The translations under genes were made by a program, and so were the position numbers. A stretch of DNA of 64,000 nt, taken from positions 496,001 to 560,000 of the forward strand of contig CM062383.1 in assembly GCA_031310005.1 (NCBI GenBank), written 5' to 3'. Of this stretch, positions 44,128-56,390 are shown piece after piece. A model generated the notes under the pieces. The model was not told the origin of the DNA. It was given only the letters and a program-made list of their open reading frames with translations, and did not search any database. Source of the stretch: Dactylellina haptotyla (taxonomy: Eukaryota; Ascomycota; Orbiliomycetes; Orbiliales; Orbiliaceae). Position 1 is the first letter of the stretch. Each line of letters opens with the position of its first letter.

Positions 44128-47100
44128 AAATTATACGGAAACGAAGAACTACGATACGGTTCGAGATCACCTGTACGGAATCAATTGACTCCCCTCGGTT
44201 CCCTTACTTTCGAGAAGCTTCCAATGACGACAACTCAAACACATCAGCCTATCTCCACATAATAGGCAGCGAATAGTGTTCATAGCGAATATAGCAGGTG
44301 GACAACATTGGAAGCCTCGGAATACCCCAAAAAACGTAGCATATCAGAAGCGAAATATTTCAAAAATAAGAGAGATGGAAAATTTTTTAAACCACGGATA
44401 ATCCTTATCCAATGCGATAGCTATCCGATCTCGCTCAGGAATGAGTTGTCACTTTGACATCAATTCGTCGGCATGGACATTCCCAATACGCGCATTTATC
44501 CTTTCCAGTGGGGATCCATTCTACGCGAGCTACGTAGCCGAGTGGGAGAGCTACGTACCAGGCGTGCTTAGGAGCATGCACCTTGCATGAATTCTGTGAT
44601 GGAAGGAGGGAACAAATTGTCCTGTGCACGGTGTCTGTGCAGGTCGATCTGTTTGACTACCGACGTCTACCGAGCTAGCTAGGTTCCCTTTTTTTTTTTT
44701 TTTGGAGAAACCTTACTAAAATGGAGCTAAGCTAAGCTCGGTATGCTATCACTTTTCACACTTCCTCTTGCATAAAAAAAAAGGTGATCACTGCATTTAC
44801 AATTGTTTTCTTGCTAGCTTCCCCCTTGGCTGCTTAGCTCCAAGAGGCGTTTTTCTTTTATTTTTTTTGGTTTGTTCTCATGGGGTTCAGTTCTGGGTTC
44901 TTTCTTGTCGATAAGTTTCCCTCACCACCTGCCTTTTAATGTCGATGTTTGTGACCGTGCTCCCTCGCTTTCAGCTACCGGATTGAGAGAGGGTAGACGA
45001 AGGTGGTGGCATTTGGAACCATAATCTTTCGGATCCAGACAAGGTGATCTAGGCTGATCAGAGGATGGCTTCCGGATGGGAGGCAGACAATCAATCCAGT
45101 GGATGCAAGACGTCCGGGACGGAATTAGTATCGTTCCGGTGATTCCTCGCGGATTGGCGTTTTGATAACAAAAGGCAAAAAAAGAAAGATTGTGACTGCC
45201 GAAATATTTTTTATAGCAGTTTGTTGTGCGGGTTGAGTTTTGTGTTGGGTGTTCGCGCGGTACCTGGAGTTGGGAGAGAGGCACAGAAAACATAGCCTGG
45301 TCGAACACAGCCTGTCTTATATCACTTATAACTTTCCGAGCATCAGGATTTCCTGGGATACTCGAGGTTTCTTCCATCGACGGTTACGGGTTTCACAACA
45401 TCAGACATTCTCGCCTCTTGCCATTGCCGAAGGAGAAAATTTTTTCGTCCATGCCCTTCGATTTGGAGGGAAGAAGGAGAGACTGCTACTAATCGTCTAT
45501 ATATAACCTGTTATAACACTAACAATGCCTCCAGCCTCAACTTAGTGTTCCATTCGCTTCCAGGCATTGGGTAGGGGAACTCGAACTTGCTTGCAACTGG
45601 TATCAAATTCCCATGGAAGTACCATGTCATAGGTGGTTGTAAGAATAGTAACATGTTGCGAAGCCAAGGGTTGCTTTTGATGCACGGTTTGCCTTAGGGA
45701 TCCAACCCTTGATCTTTGGTCAGGTTGCTCGAAGAACTTCCTGGTTAGGAAGTCTGATCGTGCAAAAGAAACCTTACGGTTGCACAGCGCATAAACGCAC
45801 CAGCCTAAACGTTCAAGTGGAGACGAAGGTAGCTTTAGGATCATGAATGGAGGACTGGAGGGAGCGTGGATGCGAGTATCGATATGCGATAGTCGACGTG
45901 TAGATATGAATGATCACGACATTCTTATTTTTCTTTTTAAAAAGAAAAAAGGTGATTACTCGAGCAAGGAGTGAGCTTAGCTGAGCTATATTGTGGAGAA
46001 GGGAGGGAGACGGATTAAAATTCTTCGTTCCAGAAAGAATGTACAACCCTGGTTGGATGCGGAGAGGGAACCGGATTAACAGGAATAACCGGGAATGTGT
46101 AACTTGTATCAGAACAAAGTTTTTTACTTTTCCCACTACCGACTTACCCACACACCCCTTCCAACGGCTGAACATGAAGTAAGCGGTAGGATCGGTGGTA
46201 GATGCATTGAAATCCAACGTCTGTTTCGAAAGTACAACCGAAGCAGTTCACAGATCACCAGATATTATGGAAGAAACAGAGATTGGCTGTGTGCGAGAGA
46301 GGTATTCCGTCGTGTGCCGTGTGTAACGACCGTTGGGCGGTAAACTGGAAGTTGGGATTCGAGGCCGCGTTGCCGCGCTTCAAGCAGATGACCATTGCCC
46401 ACTGGCGGAGCAACTATTGCTAACGGGCGAAGATGCTAAGACAACGGAGAGGCAGGAAGCCATAACGTCCGTTTCACGTCGAGGAGTTTTTCCCCAGTGC
46501 ATATTTTTTTTCAATATCCTCGGTCTCCACAACGGTACATGATTGCATAGTATAGTTTGTCTATCGATAGGAGGTACTCGAGCCAGGGTGAGCAGATATT
46601 ACGATCACGCGAAGAGGGAAATGCCTGGATCGGCTGGAATGCTACTACTGCAGAGCGAAAATCACAGTCCATCGTAGCAGCAGAAAATTTCCCATCGAGG
46701 TACCTCTCGTCGACGGTGTATAATCTCCACTGGCAGGACCGGCATAATTGCTTCTGTGGAGCAACTGCAGCCATGTTAAGGGGGTGAGCATTACGGTCTT
46801 GGCTTCCGACGGCAAAAGGTTGGCCCCTACGATGGGCCCCTGTCGAGTGCTGTCCACCCTCCTGGGCGAGTCCCCAGAGATCGGAGCAGGGTCAACGCAG
46901 GCAGAGACACCGCAACGCAGGCAACGCAGCGGGACCAGCAGCGTATTATAAAAGTGCCAGCGTGTCCTCGTCCGTCCTCTCCCCGAACACACTCTCCACA
47001 CACCCACCGCCCAACCTCACCCGCAACACATCGCCGTTGTGTGTCCTGTATCTGGCTTCATCAGACTCCAGTAGCTCGTTTCGATCTTTTAAAATTGCAG

Positions 47101-47435
47101 AAGATTAGAATTGAGGATATACACCAGCTAGTGCGGAATCGAAGGCAGAAAGAACACCCAGACGACAATTAAGACGTCTGCTATAGCTAGCCGTCACACA
47201 TTTCTTTTTCCGTTCTGAACATCATCAGCATCCTCATCATCAGAGGTTTCCGAGTGAGGAAAGACCAGAAAAAGGAAAACTGGCAACCGCAAGCCCCGCG
47301 GGCCTTTAGAGTCCTATCCATCCTAACCCTTCCCTTCTGTCCCGAGCTTGGAAACATTTATATAGACCCTTGGTTACCGACGTTCCTGATTCGTTTTGAT
47401 CCGACACATCCATACCCTCATCAGCCTCGCTCTGT
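44128..47435. other. Gene-free stretch upstream of hacA
   Basis: No supported gene. It contains a long T run near 44688-44704. The right part (from about 46950) is probably hacA promoter and leader, and includes short upstream open frames at 46954-47172 and 47254-47439. Confidence 0.45.
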
Positions 47436-47504
47436 ATGACTCTTTGTTTGCCTACGCACACCACCACCACCACATTCCTTACTCCTGTTTGTCACAAAGG
47501 TTAA
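47436..47504 (+). promoter_or_regulatory. Upstream open frame in hacA leader, 22 codons
   Basis: An ATG-started frame (MTLCLPTHTTTTTFLTPVC...) ends 174 bases before the hacA start. Upstream frames and leader shortening are known to control hacA mRNA translation in aspergilli. Whether this one lies in the transcript is not visible here. Confidence 0.35.
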
Positions 47505-47678
47505 AAAGCGGATAGAACCCTTTCCTTGCACAACTTTACACTCCTTTTCCATTTTGCCTCTTCCTCTTGCGGACTCAGCACCTTCGATAAATACTTCCGA
47601 CTATTTATCGATCTTCTTTTATTTCGTAACGACAATAAAAGAATTTTAAATACATATAAAAATACCCCAACAAATAAA

Positions 47679-48833
47679 ATGTCATCCCCTTCGTCTTCCC
47701 CCGAACTCGGTCTCTGGGACTCCATCGACGGCATGAACTACGACATGCTCATTAAGAACATGGCCATGCCCATCTCCCCCCCTTCCACCAGCGATGGCGA
47801 GTCCGAAGCAACCAGCCCAGCTCCCTCCAACGGTGACTCCCAGGAAGGTGACGACAAGAAGGACGACAAGAAGCCCGTCAAGAAGAGAAAGTCGTGGGGC
47901 CAGGAACTCCCAACCCCCACCACCAACCTCCCTCCTCGGTATGTATACGCACGCATAAAAGCAATCTATATTTAAAAAAAGAGTTTCTATTAACAGTACC
48001 ACCAGTAAACGCGCCAAGACTGAGGCCGAGAAGGAGCAGCGCAGAATCGAGCGCGTCCTCCGCAACCGTGCCGCCGCTCACTCCTCCCGTGAGCGTAAGA
48101 GGGCTGAACAGGAAGCCCTCGAGAAGCGCAAGAAGGAAATCGAAGTCGAAAACCAGGAAATGAAGTCCCGCATCGCCACTCTCGACCAGGAGTTCTCCGA
48201 CCTCCAGAAGAAGTACAAGCAACTCGAGCACAACTACCTCCTCGCCAAGTCCCATCTCCCCGACAGCTCCGCCTTCATCCCACAGTCCATCCCAGAAGAG
48301 AAGACAATCACTTCCGACAACGTCGCCATGGCAGACGTCCAGGCCCTCTCCCCACAGTCCCTCATCCAGAGCCCAGCCGTCAAGTCCGAAGATGACATCC
48401 AGACCCCAGCCACCGTTTCAACCACGTCAATCTCTACCCCTATGCTCAACACGACACAACATCATGCAACGATGTTGTGCCTCCCGGACCTGCAGTGTCT
48501 GTTGAGCAACAGCAAGGCGGTAGCAGCATTGACGTCAACATCCTCAAGTCTGATGTCCTCTCTTCTGAGACCGTTGACAGCCTTTGGACTGATTGGACGC
48601 TCTTTGACGACTCCTCCCTGAACATGGGAACGGATCCACTCGGCCTTAACGTCTTGCCTTCTCAGGCAACTCTTCCATCAAACGCCCTTCAGGCTTCGTC
48701 CTTGAGCGACCCATCGTCGTTCCTCGACATCAGCTTCGACCTCTTCGGTCTTGGCAAGGACGACAAGCACTCCGGCTCCATGGATCTCGACCTCTTTGGC
48801 GCGATCGGTGGTGCCGGAATGAAGGACTTGTGA
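47679..48833 (+). CDS. hacA: HacA/Hac1 bZIP activator of the unfolded protein response
   Basis: Nuclear transcription factor activated when Ire1 cuts its mRNA on ER stress. Spliceosomal exon 1 (47679-47938) joins 47997 in phase 2. The basic region KRAKTEAEKEQRRIERVLRN with RAAAHSSRERKRAEQEALEK is the Hac1 hallmark, followed by a leucine-zipper-like coil (IEVENQEMKSRIATLDQEF, LQKKYKQLEHNYLLAKSHL). Removing 26 nt (48467-48492) changes frame and gives a 356-residue protein with an acidic, Phe-rich activation tail (SFLDISFDLFGLGKDD, MDLDLFGAIGGAG). Unspliced, it stops at 48621 after 294 residues. The start at 47679 was chosen for family fit; an in-frame ATG at 47526 would add 51 residues of a Phe/Leu-rich type not expected for HacA. 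Confidence 0.94.
48455..48501 (+). promoter_or_regulatory. Ire1 splice hairpins bounding a 26-nt unconventional intron
   Basis: Hairpin 1: stem CACAACATC (48455-48463) with GATGTTGTG (48471-48479), nine perfect pairs, 7-nt loop ATGCAAC, cut after G 48466. Hairpin 2: stem CGGAC (48485-48489) with GTCTG (48497-48501), one G-U pair, 7-nt loop CTGCAGT, cut after G 48492. Both cuts fall after loop position 3 as in the Ire1 consensus (G|C). Excision of 48467-48492 links the bZIP frame to the acidic-tail frame exactly. Confidence 0.88.
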
Positions 48834-50609
48834 ACAACGACAGTGCACCCTTTTACGACAAATGTTTTCTTTGTTTTTTTACTTTCTTTTTATTGTTCAA
48901 GCTTTTCTTTTTGTTCTTTTCTTTTCGAAAGAGCTTTTATTCTTCGCCAGTTTTCTTGACCCCTTTAAGAAACACATCTCTACTCGCAGCTTTTAATTTC
49001 CCTAATACTCTTTCTTTTCTTTTCTCTAATGGGTAACGGTTGTTATTTTCCCCTTCCTTTGCTTTTACGGTGCTGGTTGCGGAGTTTCTGTCATCTTTTC
49101 AGTGTTCATGATATCTCGGCTGTCTTCCATTCGCTTTCAGTTTTCCCTTTCCCTTTCTTCTTTTTCTCCTGGGTCACTTTTTTGGGTTTTTCGACAAAAC
49201 AACATCCCCCGATATTCGGCACCACACGCATGAACTTGTGTGTGGTATGCAAGCCTCATCATCACCCTTTTCACTTCTTTCTTCTTTTCTGTTCTGAGAA
49301 ACCGGATTCTACACCCCGCGAAAATCCTCACTTACAAACTCCATTAATCAAATTCATTGTGCGCGCTTGCTCTGTGTTCTAGCACAGATAACTGCTGCGA
49401 CGGTTTTTGAGGAGTTTGCTAAAGTTTGAGGCTTCAGCAGGAGGGCTTCGGTTGCGAAGAATGGTGGATTGAAGTCTTAATGATGAAGACAAAAAATCAA
49501 ACAAGAATCGAATATCAAGAAAACCCATAATCCTAAGTATCACCCATGGACCTGAGAGAAACGAAGAGAGAAGGAGAGAGCGAGAACTTGAGTAGCTGAA
49601 GTTTTAACGAAGAATTTAAAGCTTTGAGAGACGCATGTGACGCTTTGAAGAAGGTATTTACTCTAAGATTTTTAGCCACTGTGGAGCTTTGGAACGGGGG
49701 GCATCGTCCCCGCATTTGGAGATTCGAAGAGGATCGGTATGGGAGGTTATCAGGTGAGCGGAGGTGAAAGAAAGCGTAACAGGAGAATAAAAATCTAAGA
49801 AAAGGTAATTACGAATGAATATCCTTGGATAAGAAGAGAGTTGAAGTGGTGTTCTCGTTTTCACGGTTCTATGGTGTGGACACAACATATACCTCCTTGG
49901 TTTGGAAAAGGCTTCTACGATCTTACGTTCCTAAGGAATGAAGTATACCTCTTACTCATTGAGTAAGCAGCGTTTAAGATCTAGAGCTTGTTTGAAGAAC
50001 TTTGAGGAGATGGGATATATAACTACGGGTTACTTGGTATCGATATCTGGTTGATACATTAAAGAGGAGGGTTTCTCAAAACAAAAGATATTTCTTTATA
50101 TTTTTACTTATTACTTTTTTTAATATTTTTTTTCTTTTCTATTGTATAGGAGTTCTTCGAGGAGTTTAATAGTTTCGGCGCATGTAAATAGATGACTTCA
50201 ACTGCCCAAAAATGAAAAGGCGTATTTTGATCATAACAATATCTAAACCGTTCACTCTCAGTATTCCAAGTAACATGTGATTCAAAATTGATTATGGATT
50301 CTCGTATGCTTTAGAGCTTCTTTCTCCGCCTCACTGCTCACGTCACCGCCAATGCAAAGCGCTCCAAATGCGCATACCCAAGAAATTCCATGGCATGATT
50401 CATTCAGCCTCACCAGCTTCCGTGACCGCCTGGCATATATTATATTCCTTAAGTCTACCCGCCGCCGCCCAACCTCGAAATCCAACCTCGAAATCCAACC
50501 TCCCCGAACTCGCGATTTATAATACATAAATTCCGACTTAGCTTAGTCTCGCAGTCCAGACCGAGCGATCGATCGATCGCGTGTGGTACATGTACAAAAA
50601 AGGAGCGCA
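48834..50609. other. Intergenic, T-rich then gene-free
   Basis: The left part is the T-rich hacA 3' UTR. No gene seen. The right end is the promoter of the first F-box gene and carries a palindrome and a direct duplication of aacctcgaaatcc near 50480-50505. Confidence 0.55.
50565..50580. repeat. 16-bp perfect palindrome GCGATCGATCGATCGC
   Basis: Self-complementary GATC-repeat 30 bases before the F-box gene start. It could be a dimer-binding operator or a simple repeat. Confidence 0.7.
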
Positions 50610-52316
50610 ATGACGCCGCCACCGATTTTCCCTCTTCCGGCTGAACTCTCCTCGTTGATACTCTCGTTCCTGCCCGTCGCGGACTTGAAGGAATTCTCGA
50701 CCTGTTCGAAATCGACCCGCGGATTATGCTCGCCTTTACTCTTTCAGCGAGTGAAGGCGTGTGTGGACGCTATACCTGCTTTTCGGGACGGTGGGGCGCT
50801 TGTCTGGTTGCGCGATAGTGTTCGGTATGTCCTTTTTTTATATCTCATATTGTGCTACTATACAACAATGTACTAGTTTGATGTATTCAAACTAACAATA
50901 TAAATGATTTATGTGAAAAAGTGATTAATTTTTATCTGTTATATATATAAAAGATTCGTAGACATCAGCTTCGAAAAGGACACCAGCGTGCAACCGCTCA
51001 CGACGCTATGCTACACCTACGTCACCTATCTCCTCCCGCTGTTCCCCAAACTCACCGCGCTCCGGATAGCAGTCTACTGCGCGCGCACGTTCCATTATAA
51101 ACTGTTCCTGGCGATGTTTAAATCCCTCTCCGAGCGGTGCGAGTTTTGGAAACCCGGCGGGAGTCTACGCAGTTTGAAGCTGCAGTTTGTGGAAAACACG
51201 ACGACACAGGATCAGTTTAGCGTGCCGGGGGGCAATTACGAATTGGTGCACGATTTGTTGGAGGGGGAGGATAAGGAGTTTATTGGGTCGGCTTTTGGGC
51301 CTGCGGGGGATTATGCGGCTTCTGGGAAGGGGAGGACATGGGATCCTCGTGGGTTTGTGGGGTTTCAAGGGGAGATCGGGAGGGCCAGGGAGGCCGGGTG
51401 GTTTCCGATGGGGGTGGAGGAGTTGTTTATTACTATTGATTTATTTAGTTTTCGAGGGGAGTCGGTGAAGTGGGCGCCGACGGTGCCTGAGATTTTGATG
51501 AGGGAGTTGGCGGGGAAGGGGAGGTTGAGGCGGTTGGAGGTGTGTTCGGATCGGGTGGTTACGCCGAAGAAGACGAGGTTGCTGGAGCGTTATTTGAGTT
51601 TGAAGGAAGGGGGTAATCGTCAAGATGGGGAAGGTGGGGAGATGAATGGTTCGAAACGGGTGGTGTATGAGAAAGTGAAGAGTATAAGGTTCGATACCGC
51701 GCAGTTGATGAAGAGGCATATCAAAGATATCGCCGTGAGGTTTCCGAATCTCGAGTGGATCGGACTGAGTGTTTGGAGTGGGTACTTTACTAACCTCCCA
51801 AAGTATCAAGGTGGGAAGACTGGACGGCGGGAGGTAATATACAGAGATATCATGCGGATGAAGAAGCTGAAGAAGGTGTATTTGCCCTGGCCTAGAGCTG
51901 CCAGTTTGAAACTCGATAACGACGTCGTGAGGGGCCACTTGACGGAGTCTGTGGAATGGTGGGTCAAGAAGGGTGGTATGGCGCAGCTCGAGGAGGTGGA
52001 ATTTACGAAGAAGATACACGGGGCTAGAGAGGAGTTCTTCAAGTGTACGATTGTAAGAAACGGGAAGGATGGAGAACCCGAATTCGATTGGCTGAATGGG
52101 GAACGACCTCTTGGAGATATATTCCGAGATCGTCCAGCGATGTGGATATTTCACGATCTAGAGCTGTGGACAACAGAATCCGGCGACAGACCGAGGGACG
52201 TGACTGAGTCCGGTGACGAGTTCTCAGAGGAGATGATTGAAGGGTGTGATACCGAATATTCCAGCGGTGGATGGAGTGACAAATGTGACGGTTGGACAGA
52301 CAGCGAAGTCGAGTAG
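50610..52316 (+). CDS. F-box-type protein, paralog A, 525 aa
   Basis: Exons 50610-50824 and 50954-52316, phase 2, intact. The N-terminal F-box (about residues 5-50: IFPLPAELSSLILSFLPVAD, LKEFSTCSKSTRGLCSPLLF) links to Skp1 in SCF ubiquitin ligases by family. The body has irregular Leu-rich segments, including VYLPWPRAASL and SVEWWVKKGGMAQLEEVEF. It ends in an acidic tail (ESGDEFSEEMIEGCDTEYSS). The intron splits the Arg codon of DSV-R exactly as in the two genes to its right, so the three are duplicates. The next gene, paralog B, is convergent with a gap of 165 bases. The start is the ATG that opens the F-box; another ATG nine codons upstream is possible. The substrate is unknown. Confidence 0.78.
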
Positions 52317-52481
52317 ATAATATCCATATCAGAGTTATTCCAGACTACCTACAATTAATTACAGGATCTGGAAATAGTATCAAAGTGACCAATCAAGTCA
52401 TCCAGACTCTAAGCTGTTCGCTATGAAAATGATACACTAAGCAATCATATGCTGGTAATACAGGGGGAGGAGATAATCGGA

Positions 52482-53837
52482 TTATTCTTCAACACTCGTA
52501 TCGATAGTCCAGTCTCCGTGCGGGAGTCTTCTGACCTTAAAGCAGATGTACTCTGTGTGCCAGGGGCGGGGTCCGTTAGCGAAATCAATCGATTCCAGCG
52601 TTTCTGGGCCGACAGCAGTCCACACCTGCATCAGCGACTTTAGATCAATAATACCTGCCTGTCCCCAACTGTCGGCGTTATTGTGATCCGGCCACGGCAG
52701 ATGCGCAACCCGAAGCTTCTTCAATTTGATGAGATCTTCATATGCAGCGAGCTCTGGGGCGGAATCAGGCGAACAAATCTGGGGCAAAAGATCAAGGTCG
52801 AATGTCTCGATGTTTGGGAATAATTTGATCAAGTCCCTGGCGTCATTGTGCGTGAACATGCCGGTCTTGATGAGAAGTTCCTTGACGGTAGGGTAGTTTT
52901 GGCGTTTCCAACCTCTGCTCTCGAGGATTGAATTACCGTATCCAAACGGTTCGGATTGGAAAATGACCGAATTAGCTCTAATTTCGAGCTTCGTAAGTTG
53001 CATGGGGATGTCAAGTCGCACGGCGGAACCGATCAGGAACACTTCAAGAAAGGTGGGTGGGCCATCGCGGAACGCTGGGAATTGGGGAGTGATGGCGTCA
53101 AATATTGCAAATGTGAAGGTGTCAGTGGAAATGAGTAGTTCCGTGACTGATGGCGGGTATCTGAGCAGCTCGATAATGTCGAGGCGGTGTCGTTTTTCAA
53201 CAATCGTTCCAAGAAAACTCCTGTTTTCAGCTGACATCTGCACTCCGTGCCCACGATAACGCGGTAAGAGTGTGAATGCCAACTCTTTCTCCGAGGCATG
53301 GTCATTGTGGAAGCCAAGCCACAAAGCTTTGAGATTTTGAAAATTGTGATATTTGGCTCCATATTTGAAGATGGGGGCGAATATATTGCAATCGAAATTT
53401 GGCATCCCGCAGTATACAATCTTCATATCCGTGAGGTTTGCGAAGTTCCTCACAACGACAGTATAGGAGCGGGCCAGGTCGACAATCGTGGCAAATGGGC
53501 GGCCCCCGAGCTGGCAGAAAGTGACTCCCCTAGATTATTTATAGATTGATATGGTCGTTAGGAGCAGGCGTATCTTAACGAACAAAGAACACAGTTTGGA
53601 TATTATGGAATCTCACCTCACGGCTGGCGAAAGATGAGCCAGAGACCCATTGTAATAAAAGGCAGGGGCAGATTGTTCCGTCAAGCCCAGGTATTTGAAG
53701 ACATGCGGCAGACAGAGGGCGCGGAGTCTGTGGGAGCAGACCGATAGATTCTTCAAATCCGGCAAGCCAAGGTACGGGACAATGTCCGCAAGAATCTCAT
53801 TTGGAAGATCAAGGAGCGGAAGACTAGACAACGGCAT
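52482..53837 (-). CDS. F-box-type protein, paralog B, 422 aa
   Basis: Exons 53837-53617 and 53529-52482, phase 2, intact. F-box at about residues 7-50 (LPLLDLPNEILADIVPYLGL, LKNLSVCSHRLRALCLPHVF). The intron lies in the Arg codon of PAV-R, matching its paralogs. The body contains LRVAHLPWPDHN at the position of the LPWP motif of the others and ends without the acidic tail. It is shorter than A and C and the most diverged of the three. Confidence 0.76.
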
Positions 53838-54730
53838 TGTTGTATTTTTGACAGTCTCGTCGGGCTTGTAGACGCGGTGGTGGCGTTGGCGATAGTATCA
53901 GCTTGGTGGAGATGTCGATGAACGTTGCTGAGGCGGATGGTGTTGAGGGGAAGACGACGCAGTTGCTTTGGGCGTCGGTGGCAGCTCTTTTCACCGCTCT
54001 TCCAAATACTGATGTATAATTGCCTACACGTCCTCTCCTCACACAGTCCTGCTCTTTACCTGCTATGCTACAGCTTAACTATCTGCCACTTCTTCCCCTT
54101 CCCCTCCTCTCCATGTTGACTAGTTACTACCCCGTTCCTCAGATTACCCACCCCACGAATGTAATGGTCTTGACGATACGGTTCGGTCGTTAATTTCAAT
54201 ACTAATGTGTTTAGTGCAAAATGTCTAGAGGTCATGATCTTAAAGATGTATATAGTCTTCATGCCTTTAATATGTCGCTCGTCTCCGTTCACTTTTCTCA
54301 CACAATGAAATCAACACGGCACTCTGTGGTATTTCCGTTTTGGGTTGTGAAAGACGGTGCGAATACCACTTCCGGATAAGTATACAAGGGATCATAGTTA
54401 CATTACTTGACTGATATTAGAGATTTAACAATCGGATTTCCGATATCTCTGTCTTGCAGAATAGGGATCAAGAATCAGTAAGCCAATACAGATTATTCTA
54501 GTCGGATAGTGCTGTTGCAAAATTGTACGGTTGTATCACGACATACCTAGGTTTAGAGGCCCAGATATCACTTTTCAGCACGTAAGCAAGGCTATTCTTA
54601 CTATCGCAGTATGTTCTGCTAAGTATAACGGTTGAATTCATACCCGGAGCATTCTAGCTCCCATATATAGTTTATTAATATTAAATATAAGCTCATATAC
54701 AGAGGTTTACTTTATAATAACGGCCTCCAC
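53838..54730. other. Intergenic between tandem F-box genes
   Basis: Paralogs B and C share orientation; this gap holds the promoter of B and the 3' UTR of C. No gene seen. Confidence 0.55.
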
Positions 54731-56390
54731 CTACTGCCCGATTTGATGCCAGTCATACCACTCGCTTACATCGTCAACCCGCGACATAAGCGGCAAACGA
54801 CTCTGATCGCTACCCTTCTCATCATCGCTGTTATCATCGTAATATCTCGAATGATAATCCTGCCACAGCCTCGCCTGGTTCCTAAACTCCAGCGAAGTCT
54901 GTTGCCGCAAACCCGCCCATATCGGCCGCCGGCCTTCCTCCCACTTGACGAACCGGCGGCGCGGTATCCCTTCACCGTCTTGATATGCCGTCACCAGGCA
55001 TTTCAAGTATCGTTCCTGCATACCATTTGTGCTTGTAACGAACTCGACGTTCGTCAACTGGCTGAGGCGCGAAGGGTCGTCGCTTGCGGCAGCGAGTTCC
55101 AACCACCAATCTACCGATTTCTCGAGCTGCCAGCGGGCGAGCTTCATGGTGGTGTCGGCGAGTGCGGGCCACGGTAGCACTACGCTCTTCAGTTTCCTGA
55201 GCAGCGTGATTTCTTCGTACACGGCGACGTTGACGTCGTACACCGGCCGTTTGTGCCTGACGTTGTAATCGGCGCTCCAGACGGCAATGGAGAGTGTTTC
55301 TACGTTTGGGAAGCGGTGCACGATTTCCTTGAGGTTAAGGTTGTGGAACCCGCCGAGTTCGAGGCGGAGGTAAGTTACATTATTGAAGAGGATTTTAGGC
55401 GGGGTTTTGTTCGCCTTTTGCACCGGGTAGTGGTCCCCAAAGGGGCTTAACATGCTGTGGGCGAAGATTTCCAGTCGCTGGAGGGTATCCTGGGAGGATT
55501 GGAGGAGGACTTCTGCGAAGCTATGGAAGAATGTTACAGGGGCACCGAGGACGCTTATATCCGATGTTAAGGTTAGCTCTGTGGGTGGTGGTGGCAGGTA
55601 GCCCTCGTTGCGCATTTTGGAGATGGCGAGAGGGGTGAAGCCTTTGTGTTTTCTGGTGGCGGGGTTAATGGTCATATCTGCGTATTCTGTCCGGCCGGCG
55701 TTGATGAACTCGAGGTCCTCGCCGTCGAGGGCATTGAGGAGGCGGTCGGTGTGGCTGACGGTGACGTTTATTGAGGCTAAGTTCTCAGGGCAGTTTAGGA
55801 TTAAGTATTTGAAGGAGTTGGAGGAGTTGGAGGAGAGGTGTTTGAATATGGCGAGGGAGACGCGCCATTGTAAGATACGGTAGGTGTAGAAGGAGATTTT
55901 GAGGGTGGTGAGGCGGGTGAAGAGGGTGAGGAAGTGGGTGTGTTCGCGGACGAGGCCGACGAGGAAGGGGAAGTCGATGCCGCGGGCGACGGTGAGGTTT
56001 GCATATCTGTATGAATATTTGCAAGTCAATTGCCGATTTCAATGATAGATGGTTTATATAAATTGAAATATTTATATCCGTATATACGTATATATATATT
56101 TGTGAAGGTCAAAATATCACAGTGGGAACCTACCGAACGAATTCACGAATGTGGGTCAATTTACCGCCATCTTTGAATAACTCGTACGACTCGGACCGCA
56201 GTCTGATACCTCTAAAGAGGACCCGAAGGCTCAATGCACGGCACAGCTTCGAACTCAGAGAGAACGATTTAAGGTCAGATGTGGGAACGTATGTCAGAAC
56301 GAGGTCGGATAGTTCGTGGGGGAGTGGGAAGACGGGCGTCACTGGGTTCGGGTCCGCCATGGCGACTGGCGTTAGATCCGGATACGCCAT
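54731..56390 (-). CDS. F-box-type protein, paralog C, 510 aa
   Basis: Exons 56390-56134 and 56006-54731, phase 2, intact. F-box at about residues 17-60 (VFPLPHELSDLVLTYVPTSD, LKSFSLSSKLCRALSLRVLF), followed by a FKDGGKL segment that parallels FRDGGAL of paralog A. The intron splits the Arg codon of EFV-R. The body shows VVLPWPALADT, SVDWWLELAAAS and LTNVEF, aligning with A, and an acidic C-terminal part (YYDDNSDDEKGSD). An alternative start is the ATG 10 codons later (56360). With A it is the closest pair; they probably recognise related but not identical targets (inference). Confidence 0.77.

Noticed and set aside
48160-48621. Separate open frame continuing the hacA bZIP without the Ire1 splice
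   Set aside because: It is the unspliced form of hacA (stop at 48621), not an independent gene; listed with hacA.
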